Below, in pieces: positions 47,758-56,846 of a stretch of 64,000 nucleotides of DNA. A program made the translations under genes and the position numbers. This stretch comes from Nitrospirota bacterium (GTDB lineage Bacteria; Nitrospirota; Nitrospiria; Nitrospirales; Nitrospiraceae): the NCBI GenBank assembly GCA_016219645.1, contig JACRLR010000007.1, positions 124,001-188,000 of the forward strand, given 5' to 3'. How positions within the stretch are numbered: position 1 is the first letter of the stretch; each line of letters begins with the position of its first letter. The notes under the pieces were generated by a model. It saw only the letters and a program-made list of their open reading frames with translations, searched no databases and had not been told where the DNA came from.

Positions 47758-47783
47758 CCACGCGACCTCGAGAGGCTTATCGC

Positions 47784-49340
47784 ATGAACTGTGCGCAGCG
47801 CGGCTGTTCTTCCTTCCTTGCAACGGTCGCTCTCTTGGGGATCATCCTCATACTGCTGCCGCTGGGAAGCCAATGCTTTGCCCAATCGGAGGAAGACCAT
47901 CGTGCATGGCTTCGAGCCCTCGATGGCCTGTCGGGAGATCGGATGCTTGCCGACGTGACCACACTCAGTAGCCCTGCCTACAATGGCCGCCAAACAGGAA
48001 CAACGGAGGATGCTGACTCGGCAAAATGGGTCGCGGATAGATTTCTTGTTTCGGGTCTTTCATTGGCCAGCGTTAGCCTCGATCCAACCAGCCCTGCGAG
48101 GCAGGGCCATGGATACGGAGAAGGATACATGACCGCGGCTGTCACAGTGCCAAAGATAGCCCCGAACCCGGCGCTCCGCATTTCAACCGCCAATGACTCG
48201 ATCATCCTTCAACCAGGGAGAGACTATCTCCCGATCCTCGATTCACCCTCCGCGGCAGTTCGCGGGCCAATCGTCTTTGTCGGTTATGGAATTGTCGACA
48301 AGGCCCAGGGGATTGACGATTATGACGGAGTCGATGCCACCAACGCGATCGTCTTGTTTCTCCGAGGCAAACCGACCCATTACAAGAGCGCCATCAGCCA
48401 TGCGGACAAGGTGCGCCTCGCGCGTCAGAGAGGCGCCATCGGCTATCTCACTGCCACGGGGCCTGTGCTCAGCTCCTATGAGGGCCGGCGGGGTGTCACG
48501 GGACAGCCCGGTGCTTTTTATGGACTCTCACTCCCTTCAGAAACGCTCCCTGGCGCCTGGATCAGCACAACTCTGGCCGAGCAGATTCTGGCTACACCGG
48601 ATCATGTACCGCCAAACCGACTGCATGGCTTGCAAGAACATCTGAATCGCTCCCCTGCCACACAATCGGTCAGCACCGGCCGATTGGGCTCGCTCGCTTG
48701 GCAGACAAGCGTGGAAGAAGGCTCCCTCACAAATGTACTCGCCTTCTTGCCCGGCAGCGATCCGCAGAAGACCCATGAGGTCCTCGTGATCGGCGCCCAT
48801 CGTGACCACTTCGGACAACAGGCCGGCTTGCTATTTCCCGGCGCAGACGATAATGCCTCCGGCACGGCAGTGATGTTGGAAGTCGCCCGCGCAATTATGA
48901 CGGCAGGCGCAAGGGGCACACGAACCATCTTATTTGTCTCGTTCAGCGGAGAAGAACAGGGGCTCGTCGGATCACAGCTCTATGTCGAACAGCCTCTCGC
49001 GCCGATCAGCTCGACCAGGGCTATGATCAATATCGACCATGCGGGGATCGGAGATGGCCGGTTGACGATCGGTGTGACGGGATTCGAGAAGAGCCTGGCG
49101 CTCGAAGCGGGACAGACTGTCGGCCTTGCCGACAAACTCGACCTGTACGGATTTTTCCCCGGCGGCGATCATGTTCCGTTCAAAGAAGCTGGAGTGCCAA
49201 CCGTCACCGTCGTCAGCAGCGGCATCCACCCGCACTTCCATCAACCAACCGACAAGGCCGATACGGTCAACAAGGACATCCTGCTGGTCGCGGCCCGCTA
49301 TGTCCTCGCGCTGACCTGGATGTTGGCGGGAGGGCAATGA
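47784..49340 (+). CDS. M28-family metallopeptidase, copy A
   Basis: Exported aminopeptidase-like protein of 518 residues with a signal peptide (about 1-33). A PA-like insert ([20 protein letters not shown]) precedes the M28 catalytic core. The two-zinc site is intact: [14 protein letters not shown], general base and ligand in SGEEQGL, NIDHAG and the C-terminal HPHFHQPTD. The stop overlaps the start of a truncated lipoprotein frame by 4 bp. Likely expressed from the region ending TTATAGT (47757). Confidence 0.93.
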   Translation: MNCAQRGCSSFLATVALLGIILILLPLGSQCFAQSEEDHRAWLRALDGLSGDRMLADVTTLSSPAYNGRQTGTTEDADSAKWVADRFLVSGLSLASVSLDPTSPARQGHGYGEGYMTAAVTVPKIAPNPALRISTANDSIILQPGRDYLPILDSPSAAVRGPIVFVGYGIVDKAQGIDDYDGVDATNAIVLFLRGKPTHYKSAISHADKVRLARQRGAIGYLTATGPVLSSYEGRRGVTGQPGAFYGLSLPSETLPGAWISTTLAEQILATPDHVPPNRLHGLQEHLNRSPATQSVSTGRLGSLAWQTSVEEGSLTNVLAFLPGSDPQKTHEVLVIGAHRDHFGQQAGLLFPGADDNASGTAVMLEVARAIMTAGARGTRTILFVSFSGEEQGLVGSQLYVEQPLAPISSTRAMINIDHAGIGDGRLTIGVTGFEKSLALEAGQTVGLADKLDLYGFFPGGDHVPFKEAGVPTVTVVSSGIHPHFHQPTDKADTVNKDILLVAARYVLALTWMLAGGQ

Positions 49341-49411
49341 ACTCGATCTTCGCGAAGATCGGTTTAGCGGCCGCCCTGTTGCTTGCCCTTGGCAGTTCCC
49401 AATCCTGCAGC
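49299..49411. repeat. Duplicated right flank, copy A
   Basis: 112 of 113 bases match 51370-51482. Covers the last 14 codons of the M28 gene and the first ~25 codons of the lipoprotein gene, up to the duplication joint. Confidence 0.95.
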
Positions 49412-49498
49412 CCCCGCCCCGCCCGAGAAACACCTGGGCAGCTTTCTGGTAGATCTCATCCAGATCTGGACGTTCTTCTCGATCAACCTTCACATTGA
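49337..49498 (+). pseudogene. Truncated lipoprotein gene fused at the duplication joint
   Basis: The first 25 codons ([19 protein letters not shown] and on to SQSC) equal those of the gene at 51408. After base 49411 the frame runs into the reverse strand of the DUF255 fragment and stops after 53 codons. It keeps the signal sequence and the ATGA overlap with M28 copy A, so a short exported peptide could still be made. Confidence 0.85.
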
Positions 49499-49778
49499 TG
49501 AAGTCTTGATTCATGAGCGCGGCGATCTCGATGTTTTCGAAACATTCATGCGCCATGACATGGCACCAATGGCAGGCCGAATACCCGATCGATAAGAGAA
49601 TCGGCTTGTCCTCTGCTTTCGCCCGTGACAGGGCTTCCTTGCCCCAGGGATACCAATCCACCGGATTCTTCGCATGCTGGCGAAGATAGGGACTGGCTTC
49701 TGTGATGAGCCGGTTCGGAGATCGGTCTATGGGTAGAGCTGGATCTGTCATCGCTTCTTCGTTCCCATCATTCGCCAT
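49411..49778 (-). pseudogene. Truncated DUF255 gene (first 123 codons)
   Basis: Near-identical copy of the start of the 45627-47705 gene, including SACHWCHVM. The remaining 569 residues are missing. Past the joint the frame stays open antisense to the lipoprotein start and M28 copy A until 48972, giving a theoretical chimera of 268 residues. Confidence 0.9.
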
Positions 49779-49830
49779 AGTACCTTGCTACAGGCTGCTC
49801 TGCAATGAACCAGTCAGACTATGTTATAGT
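49411..49830. repeat. Duplicated left flank, copy B
   Basis: Counterpart of 47338-47757. Ends at TTATAGT; downstream of that the two loci diverge abruptly. Confidence 0.95.
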
Positions 49831-49857
49831 TCTGCATTACCTTAAAAGGTTCACTGC

Positions 49858-51411
49858 ATGAACGGCTCGACGCGCAGCGGCACTCTCTCCTTTGTTGTCG
49901 TCATTCTCCTGGGAACTTTCCTTTGCCTGCTTTCCCTCGATGGGCGCGCCTTCGCACAATCGGAGGAAGACCAGCGTGCATGGTTTGGTGCACTCAAGAG
50001 TCTGTCGAGCGAACGGATGATCGCCGACGTTCGCACGTTAAGCAGTCCGGCGTTCAACGGACGGCAAGCCGGATCCGCCGACGACCTTCGCTCTGCGCAA
50101 TGGGTTGCACAGGAATTGACTTTGGCAGGGGTACAACTACCGCTTATTGACAACAAGGGAATCGCCTTCCCCTCTCCCGGGGCCAGCAAGGAAGAGCCCG
50201 CTGGCATCATGGCCTCGATGGTCTCGACGCCACTCCTCGAACCCGACCCGGTTGTTCGCACCGGCGCAACGGACCAGTTGGTCACAGCGCAGTTGGGTAG
50301 AGACTACCTCCCGGTCTTTGACTCCCCCTCTGCCGATCTCCAGGGTCAGGTCGTCTTCGTCGGTTACGGCATTGTCGATCCCGCTCAAGGCATCGACGAT
50401 TACGCCGGCGTCGATGTGAAGAACTGCATCGTGCTCTTCCTGCGTGGCAAACCGGATCACTACCCAAGCCCTGTCAGCCACGCCGACAAGGTCCGCTTCG
50501 CACGAGCTCGAGGAGCCTTGGCCTATCTGACCGCAACAGGGCCGATTATCAGCCCATATGAAATTCGCCGCGGCGCCACGGGAAGGCCCAGCGCATTGTA
50601 TGGGCAGCTCGCCCCTGACCAAGCCCTCCCTGGCGCATGGATCAGCACGAAGTTGGCCGAGACTCTCCTCGCCGGAAGCAGCGATGAGTCCAATCCTGAC
50701 CACCTTCGCACCCTCCAAGAACAGCTCAATAACGCCCCAGCAGCGCGATCGCGCCTAGTCAATCGATATGCATCTCTCCATTGGAAAACCACGATAGAGG
50801 ACGGCTTGCTGACGAACGTGGTGGGGATGATTCCTGGCACAGGGCCGGAGGCCATCATCGTTGGCGCCCATCGAGATCATTTTGGCCGCCCTGCAGGCCT
50901 CTTATTTCCTGGCGCTGACGACAATGCATCAGGAACGGCCATAGTCCTGGAGGTCGCACGGGCCCTTGGGAAAATCGACCTACGTCCTCAACGGACGATC
51001 CTCTTTCTATCATTCAGTGGACATGAGAAAGATTCGCTCGGGTCACGCCTCTATACATCGAGACCTGTCATCCCCCTCGGCTCAACGAAGGCCATGATCA
51101 ACATCGACCATGTCGGAGTGGGAGACGGAGTGTTAATCCTCCGTGTCACAGAGTTTAAGAAATCCACGTTAAAGGAAACAGGGTACGCAGTGGGTTTGGT
51201 AAGAAAGCTTGACTATTACGGATTCTTGCCAGGCGGCGACGACGAACCGTTCAAAGAGGCAGGAATTTCAACCGTCAGCATCGCAAGCGGCGGGGCCCAC
51301 CCGCACATGCATCAGCCTACCGACACCGCCGACACGATCAATCCGGAAATTTTGCGGAACATAGCACGGTATGTCCTCGCGCTGGCCTGGATGTTGGCGG
51401 GAGGGCAATGA
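49858..51411 (+). CDS. M28-family metallopeptidase-like protein, copy B (catalytic Glu replaced)
   Basis: 517 residues, collinear with copy A but, by eye, only about 60-70% identical in protein. Signal peptide (about 1-32). Zinc-binding segments [20 protein letters not shown] and HPHMHQPTD are kept. The segment that should read SGEE reads SGHEKDSLGS: the general-base Glu is His (codon CAT, 51022-51024), while the second, zinc-ligand Glu remains. It is probably catalytically impaired. The stop overlaps the lipoprotein start by 4 bp. Confidence 0.92.
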   Translation: MNGSTRSGTLSFVVVILLGTFLCLLSLDGRAFAQSEEDQRAWFGALKSLSSERMIADVRTLSSPAFNGRQAGSADDLRSAQWVAQELTLAGVQLPLIDNKGIAFPSPGASKEEPAGIMASMVSTPLLEPDPVVRTGATDQLVTAQLGRDYLPVFDSPSADLQGQVVFVGYGIVDPAQGIDDYAGVDVKNCIVLFLRGKPDHYPSPVSHADKVRFARARGALAYLTATGPIISPYEIRRGATGRPSALYGQLAPDQALPGAWISTKLAETLLAGSSDESNPDHLRTLQEQLNNAPAARSRLVNRYASLHWKTTIEDGLLTNVVGMIPGTGPEAIIVGAHRDHFGRPAGLLFPGADDNASGTAIVLEVARALGKIDLRPQRTILFLSFSGHEKDSLGSRLYTSRPVIPLGSTKAMINIDHVGVGDGVLILRVTEFKKSTLKETGYAVGLVRKLDYYGFLPGGDDEPFKEAGISTVSIASGGAHPHMHQPTDTADTINPEILRNIARYVLALAWMLAGGQ

Positions 51412-51482
51412 ACTCGATCTTCGCGAAGATCGGTTTAGCGGCCGCCCTGTTGCTTGCCCTTGGCAGTTCCCAATCCTGCAGC
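51370..51482. repeat. Duplicated right flank, copy B
   Basis: Counterpart of 49299-49411 with one mismatch. Identity resumes abruptly 14 codons before the M28 stop. Confidence 0.95.
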
Positions 51483-52004
51483 ACCCGTCCAAATCTCGTC
51501 ATCCATCAATCGGAGGCTCTTTCGGTCATCCTCCGGGAGCGGCCGGCCGGATACCCCTCACTCGAACCCTATCGCCACCCCTACACAATTCCACCCCAAA
51601 CGGCATTAGCTATTCTGGGATCCCTCGATTATAGCGAAGGCTCTTTCCTGCCGTTTTCACAGGGATATCCACACCGCGTGTTTAGCCGCCGTCAGGCAGA
51701 ATTGCTGGCGCCTGAATTATCGAAAGCGTTGAGCATGGCTCTGCCGCAGGAAGTAGTCGCTTTCACCTTGGCCGATGAAGAGAAGCCTGACCGGCGCACA
51801 AAAGGGCTAGGTTTTGTTCTCGGAGACGAGTTGCATGTGATCATCGAAGAGCTTCGGAAGCCTTTCTACGAAGGAGAGCAGAAATCGTATCAACAGCAGT
51901 TTTTTCGATGGGAATTGATTCCGGGCGACAGGCAGCGGCATTACACAACCAGTCCTGGAGGAAAGGGGGTGCTCACCAACTGGATCATAACCCCGCTTCG
52001 GTAA
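51408..52004 (+). CDS. Hypothetical exported protein, possible lipoprotein
   Basis: 198 residues. The N-terminus is a signal sequence (about 1-23) ending SSQSC, a poor lipobox because Leu is not at -3; either signal peptidase could act. The mature part (YPSLEPYRHPYTIPPQTALAILGSLDY, LGDELHVIIEELRKPFYEG) has no recognised motif. Translationally coupled to M28 copy B, suggesting that the pair works in the envelope. Confidence 0.8.
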   Translation: MNSIFAKIGLAAALLLALGSSQSCSTRPNLVIHQSEALSVILRERPAGYPSLEPYRHPYTIPPQTALAILGSLDYSEGSFLPFSQGYPHRVFSRRQAELLAPELSKALSMALPQEVVAFTLADEEKPDRRTKGLGFVLGDELHVIIEELRKPFYEGEQKSYQQQFFRWELIPGDRQRHYTTSPGGKGVLTNWIITPLR

Positions 52005-52111
52005 GGCGGCTCGCTAAGGCCAGCCCCACAAGAGACTGTCCGATCTGAAATACCCCCTCGGGTTAGCGGGGATACCCCCATTCATCCATGTTCCCGCCAT
52101 CTCCACGCAAG

Positions 52112-52167
52112 ACCACCTAAAGAGGTATTGGATATTCCTACTAAGTACCACCTAACGAGGTATAGGA
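52112..52167 (+). promoter_or_regulatory. Tandem palindromic sites upstream of the porin
   Basis: ACCACCTAAAGAGGTATTGGA (52112-52132, first 20 bases quoted as site) and ACCACCTAACGAGGTATAGG (52147-52166) are direct repeats 35 bp apart. Each contains a perfect ACCT-N4-AGGT inverted repeat. Further upstream, 52050-52076 holds TACCCCCTCGGGTTAGCGGG with a second TACCCCC. The layout suggests a dimeric regulator, for example of the NarL/FixJ type. Confidence 0.55.
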
Positions 52168-52346
52168 AGTCCCTGGCACCTCAATTATCGTAGAGGCTCA
52201 TCGAATGCCGACGTATCGCCGGCGCCAGGGAGGACTGTCGACACCTGAACAATTGAAGGTGTCGAGCTCTACCCTGCCACATCTTGGCAGGAAGGCTGCG
52301 TGACGTGAGAACACATCGGCTCCGATTTCGGGGGCCCTCCAGTGCA

Positions 52347-53597
52347 ATGACTCCCGGATTGCGCGCCATCGCAGCCTGTGCGCTGTCCCTCTACTTGCTC
52401 GTTCCAAGCACGTTGCTCGCTCAGCCACCAGTACAGCCGCCGGCGACAACCACAGAAGATTCGTTTGAGCAGTTGAAGAGTAAACTCCGGCAGATCGAGG
52501 AGCAGCACCGCAGGGAACTATCCGACCTGAAAGAGCGTCTCGGGCTGGTAGAAAAGCAACAAAGCACATTGTCGGATGAGTTGACCCAGCGCATCAAGGT
52601 GGGCGCGTACGGCGCTGTCTGGTACCAGGATTTTAAAGGCCAGCGCTCCACCAATGACGGCAATTTTGAGATGTTGATGTCAGGACACATCCACGACCGG
52701 ATCCGTATCTATACGGAAATCGACCTGGGAATCCCGAGCGGAGAAGCGATGGCGGAGCAAGCATACGTCGATCTCCTTCTGACTCAGCCGTTCAACCTCC
52801 GTGCCGGCGTACTACTGATTCCGTTCGGCAAATTCAACCTCGATCACTTCGACCCCCGCCGAGACCTGACACGCCCGCCTGCTGTGGCGACTGTCGTGAT
52901 CCCGACAACATGGGGCGACTTGGGGTTTGGCTCCTTCGGGTTACTGCCGATCTCCGACAACGTCAAGGCCACCTACGACATTCAGGTGATCAACGGACTC
53001 ACGGACCAGTTTGCAAGTGCCCCTACGAACACAGGACTGCAGCAAGGGAAAAACGGTTTGCACACTGACAACAACGGCAACAAGGCGCTCGTCGGCCGCG
53101 GGACCTTCAAACTCTTCGACCAGTACGAAATTGGATTTTCAGGCTACCGCGGGGCCTACAAGCCCAGCGGGAGCGACATGATCACCGGTATGGCGCTCGA
53201 TGGGGAATTCAGGCCTCGGAACGTGAGCATTCTGGAAAATTTCGTGCTCAGGGGGGAATTCGCCCGTTTTGATATCGAAGGATCAACGGCACCGTCGAGT
53301 TTGTGGGGCTACTATGCTCAGCTTACCTACCGCTTCTGGTTTTCAGGCTTGAACTCGACTGTCCTCGGACGCCAGTTCAGCAACCCGACCTTCGCGCTCG
53401 TCGGCCTCATCGGCCATACGAAAACCAATACCACCGCGAGTCCCACGGGCAGCCTGTCCGGAGATCAGTATATTATCGGATTCAATTACCGTCCGGTCGA
53501 AGACTACGTCATCAAGGCGGAGTATCAATTCAATCACGGCCAGTACCAACAGAATCCCTACGATGGGTTTCTCACCTCCGTCGCGTGGATCTTCTAA
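52347..53597 (+). CDS. Beta-barrel porin with N-terminal coiled coil
   Basis: 416 residues from MTPGLRAIAACALSLY, with a signal peptide cut near LLAQ. A short coiled coil (about 38-80, EQLKSKLRQIEEQHRRELSDLKERL) is followed by an outer-membrane barrel with alternating strands and a terminal aromatic, AWIF. The barrel contains GAYGAVWYQDFKG and EIDLGIPSG, similar to phosphate-selective or OprO/P-like porins in general layout, but the substrate cannot be assigned. First gene of the porin-SBP-kinase-regulator set. Two hairpins (52238-52265 and 52273-52291) lie between the palindromic sites and the ATG. Confidence 0.82.
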   Translation: MTPGLRAIAACALSLYLLVPSTLLAQPPVQPPATTTEDSFEQLKSKLRQIEEQHRRELSDLKERLGLVEKQQSTLSDELTQRIKVGAYGAVWYQDFKGQRSTNDGNFEMLMSGHIHDRIRIYTEIDLGIPSGEAMAEQAYVDLLLTQPFNLRAGVLLIPFGKFNLDHFDPRRDLTRPPAVATVVIPTTWGDLGFGSFGLLPISDNVKATYDIQVINGLTDQFASAPTNTGLQQGKNGLHTDNNGNKALVGRGTFKLFDQYEIGFSGYRGAYKPSGSDMITGMALDGEFRPRNVSILENFVLRGEFARFDIEGSTAPSSLWGYYAQLTYRFWFSGLNSTVLGRQFSNPTFALVGLIGHTKTNTTASPTGSLSGDQYIIGFNYRPVEDYVIKAEYQFNHGQYQQNPYDGFLTSVAWIF

Positions 53598-53607
53598 CGG
53601 CCATATC

Positions 53608-54066
53608 ATGAATCTCTCGCCCCATACAAGACGCCGCTGGCCGGAAGCGCTGGCCATCGCGGCCGCCATCTGGCTGTGCGCTGCCGTCGCCCAGGCGGAA
53701 ATGTTCGCTGTGATCGTCAACAAGAGTAATCCCAGCAACCAACTGAGTGCCAGCACCGTCGCCAGCATGTATCGAGGGGAGACTCTCCACTGGCAGGGAG
53801 GCGACAGGGTCAAGTTGGTCAATCGTGAAATCTCATCCGAGTCGAGACATATTTTCTATCTTCAGGTGCTGAATGCCAAACCGGACCAAGTCTTCTATCG
53901 CCAAGGCACCCCGGTTCCCGTACAGAGCGTCATCGAGCGCTCTGACGACGCAGTCATGCGCTTCGTCGGCAGCATCGAGGGTGCGATCGGATATGTCAGC
54001 CTGTCACGGCTCAAACAGATCGACGAAGCCCTCGTCAAGGTGGTTCTGATCATCGAGAAACCATGA
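53608..54066 (+). CDS. Small PstS-like periplasmic substrate-binding protein
   Basis: 152 residues with a signal peptide ending VAQA. The mature part (FAVIVNKSNPSNQLSASTVASMYRGETLHWQGGDRVKLVNRE, VMRFVGSIEGAIGYVSL) corresponds to a half-length phosphate ABC transporter substrate-binding domain. No ABC permease or ATPase genes are nearby, so it more probably acts as a sensor accessory than in transport. It starts 10 bp after the porin stop and ends 10 bp before the kinase. Confidence 0.82.
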   Translation: MNLSPHTRRRWPEALAIAAAIWLCAAVAQAEMFAVIVNKSNPSNQLSASTVASMYRGETLHWQGGDRVKLVNREISSESRHIFYLQVLNAKPDQVFYRQGTPVPVQSVIERSDDAVMRFVGSIEGAIGYVSLSRLKQIDEALVKVVLIIEKP

Positions 54067-54076
54067 AGACATCACG

Positions 54077-55975
54077 ATGTTGACGCGTGTGCTAAGAAAT
54101 TCATTGTCACGCAAGCTGATGGCCCTCTTCTTCGCCGTCTTCTTTATCTCTGTCTGCGGCTTGACCTACTTCGCCTATACATCCAGTCGCGACTCCATGC
54201 TCCAGGAATTCAAGATCCGAGGGCGAACGCTCGCCAAGGCCATCGCCTCAGAGGCCCGTACCTATTATGACGGGCAGGATGTTGAGGGATTGACTTCCCT
54301 TCTCCAGTCTCTTGGTGAAGGCGAGGACGTTGTGGCGATTCTCGCTTATACAGTGTCGACAACCCCGTGGATAGAATATTCAGGAATTGAACTCACTGTT
54401 GAAGACCTGGATTTTCCTGACATCGGCGATATCTGGCAAAGAGATCTCGCGCTGAGGAAAGGACACAATGTCTCGGAGTTCGGAAACGTCGTGGTCGAGT
54501 CATCGAACCATGCGAGGAAGGACGGTCTGGTCGCCGCTCCACCCGCCGGCTGGGTCAGGGTCTTCCTGGACCGAAGGGCGCTCGAACGGCGCCTCAACGA
54601 ATTGATCGCCCGGACCCTCTTGGTCAGCGCCCTGACCACCCTGGCCGGAGGCGCCCTGTTCATCCTGCTGCTCAGACGATCTCTACACGTAATCGGCCCC
54701 CTCACAGCAGCAACCAAGAGAGTGGCGCAGGGAGATTTGCGCCAGACTGTCCCGCTGTCAAGCAGCGATGAGCTGGGCGAGTTAGCGAGCTGCTTCAACA
54801 GCATGACCGAGCAGTTATTGAATACCACTGTGTCCAAGAACTACGTGGACAACATCATTCGTTCCATGAACGATACCCTCATCGTCTTCAACCCGGAAGG
54901 CACGATACGCAGCGCCAACCTGGCGACCCTGAATCTCCTCGGCTACGAGGAAAGTGAATTGGTGGGAAGAGACGCTTCCATGATCTTTCCGTCGAACGAC
55001 AACCCGCTGCGCCAAGACACGTATCACGACATGCTCGCCCGTGGCTCGATCAATCAGACCGCGACGACCTATCGCGCGAAGAATGGCCGAACATTCCCGA
55101 TGCTTTTTTCCGCCGCCGTCATCCGGAACGAGGATGGAGCTCTTCAAGGAATTGCCTGTGTCGCCAAGGACATTGCCGAACTGAAGCAAGCGGAGGAGGC
55201 AATCCAGGAGGCCAACCAGAAACTGAAAATGCTCGACCAACTGCGATCGAATTTTTTCGCCGATATCAGCCATGAGCTTCGAACGCCCCTGACCGTCATA
55301 CGCGGCGAAGCCGAAGTGACTCTGCGAGGCAAAGACAAGCCGGTCGCCGAGTACAAGACCACCCTGGATCGGATCGTCACCCTTACGAACCAGCTCAACA
55401 AACTCGTGAGCGATCTGCTGTTCCTCGCACGATCAGAGTCGAGCACGTTGGAAATCGGCAAACAGCCGGTCCTGTTGCTCGAAGTCCTGCAGGAAGTCCA
55501 TCGGGAAGCCCAGGTCCTCGCCATGCGCCGTGGCGCCGTAGCGGACCTGACAGCTCCGCCGGAGTCTTTCATTGTGGATGGAGATCCCCATCGCCTGCAG
55601 CAACTATTCATGACTCTGGTCGACAACTCGGTCAACTATTCGATCCAGGGCGGGACCGTCGAGATCCGTGTCTCGAAATCAGGCAGCAATGTGGCGGTCA
55701 TGATCATCGACGATGGGATTGGAATCCCGGTTGAGGACCTTCCTCACGTCTTCGAGCGCTTTTATCGGGCGAAGCGACAGCAGAGGCCCACCCTCCATCC
55801 TGGTTCGGGTTTAGGGTTGCCGATCGCGAAATGGATTACGGAAGCTCACGGAGGAGCGATCTCTATTGCCAGCATCGTGGACAGGGGGACTACGGTGACC
55901 GTTCAGCTTCCTCTCAGCACGGCTGAGCATAATTCGAATCTCTCCTCTCCAGTCAGACAGGAGGTACGGCGATGA
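54077..55975 (+). CDS. Membrane histidine kinase with HAMP and PAS domains
   Basis: 632 residues. Two membrane segments (about 13-33 and 180-200) with a ~145-residue periplasmic sensor between them; HAMP (about 201-255); PAS (about 260-375, NDTLIVFNPEGTIRSANLATLNLLGYEESELVGR); HisKA with SHELRTP; HATPase with NSVNYS, DDGIGI, FERFYRAKR and GSGLGLPI. The domain order is that of PhoR-like kinases. The stop overlaps the response regulator start by 4 bp. Confidence 0.95.
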   Translation: MLTRVLRNSLSRKLMALFFAVFFISVCGLTYFAYTSSRDSMLQEFKIRGRTLAKAIASEARTYYDGQDVEGLTSLLQSLGEGEDVVAILAYTVSTTPWIEYSGIELTVEDLDFPDIGDIWQRDLALRKGHNVSEFGNVVVESSNHARKDGLVAAPPAGWVRVFLDRRALERRLNELIARTLLVSALTTLAGGALFILLLRRSLHVIGPLTAATKRVAQGDLRQTVPLSSSDELGELASCFNSMTEQLLNTTVSKNYVDNIIRSMNDTLIVFNPEGTIRSANLATLNLLGYEESELVGRDASMIFPSNDNPLRQDTYHDMLARGSINQTATTYRAKNGRTFPMLFSAAVIRNEDGALQGIACVAKDIAELKQAEEAIQEANQKLKMLDQLRSNFFADISHELRTPLTVIRGEAEVTLRGKDKPVAEYKTTLDRIVTLTNQLNKLVSDLLFLARSESSTLEIGKQPVLLLEVLQEVHREAQVLAMRRGAVADLTAPPESFIVDGDPHRLQQLFMTLVDNSVNYSIQGGTVEIRVSKSGSNVAVMIIDDGIGIPVEDLPHVFERFYRAKRQQRPTLHPGSGLGLPIAKWITEAHGGAISIASIVDRGTTVTVQLPLSTAEHNSNLSSPVRQEVRR

Positions 55976-56646
55976 ATATTCTTCTGATCGAGGATGACGA
56001 ACGCATTTCCAGCTTCATCAAGCGGGGCCTTGTGGCAGAAGGCCATGTGGTCGACATCGCCCAGAGCGGCGAAGAAGGCTTGGACAAGGGTATGGCCCCC
56101 TATGATGTGATTATCTTGGATTGTCTCCTGCCCGGAAAACATGGAGATGAAGTATGCCAGGCCCTGCGGCAGGATGGGGTCCAGACCCCGATCCTGATGC
56201 TCACCGCAAAGGATGGCCTCCAGGACAAGATCCATGGGTTCGATTGCGGCGCAGACGACTACTTGACCAAGCCCTTCGAGTTCGAGGAACTACTGGTGCG
56301 CCTCAAGGCCTTATCACGGCGCAAGCCCCTCATCAAGGCCAGCGCGCAACTGAAAGTGGCCGATCTCACGCTGGATCGAGATTCGCAAGAAGTGCATCGC
56401 GGGGGGACAAGACTCACACTGACCCGCAAGGAGTTCCTTCTACTTGAATATTTAATGGCCCACGCAGACAAGGCCGTCAGCCGAACGTCTATACTCGAGC
56501 AAGTGTGGGGCTATCATCATGACACACTCACGAACAGCATAGATGTGTATATCGGCTCTCTTCGCAAGAAAGTCGATGCCGGGCGAGAGGCCAAACTCAT
56601 TCATACAGTGAGAGATTTTGGCTACAAGATCACGGAAAGGAGCTAA
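55972..56646 (+). CDS. OmpR/PhoB-family response regulator
   Basis: 224 residues: receiver (1-120; acidic pair Glu7-Asp9, phosphoacceptor Asp50, Lys in LTKPF) and a winged-helix DNA-binding domain (about 125-222, LTLTRKEFLLLEYLMAHADKAVSRTSILEQVWGY). Partner of the upstream kinase. Regulators of this family bind direct repeats with 11-bp period, and such a pattern occurs 64 bp downstream of this gene. Confidence 0.96.
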   Translation: MNILLIEDDERISSFIKRGLVAEGHVVDIAQSGEEGLDKGMAPYDVIILDCLLPGKHGDEVCQALRQDGVQTPILMLTAKDGLQDKIHGFDCGADDYLTKPFEFEELLVRLKALSRRKPLIKASAQLKVADLTLDRDSQEVHRGGTRLTLTRKEFLLLEYLMAHADKAVSRTSILEQVWGYHHDTLTNSIDVYIGSLRKKVDAGREAKLIHTVRDFGYKITERS

Positions 56647-56709
56647 CCACGAGATAGACCAGCCTCAGTTTCCCTTCTTTTCCTTCCAATCCCAACATTT
56701 TTAGAAATT

Positions 56710-56738
56710 CTTCATCTGTTTTTCAGCTACCCTTCATG
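56710..56738 (+). promoter_or_regulatory. Three 7-bp direct repeats with 11-bp period
   Basis: CTTCATC, TTTCAGC and CTTCATG are separated by TGTT and TACC. The 7+4 spacing is that of PhoB/OmpR-type boxes. It lies between the OmpR-family regulator and the 39-residue peptide gene. Confidence 0.45.
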
Positions 56739-56846
56739 TGGCCCCGGCAGAATGGCACCAGGCAATTCGATCGGACTCAATCGTTATAGAACGTAGGTAG
56801 CTCAGGGGCTTGCGGAAAGCATCATACAATGGGGGAGGGGCACACC

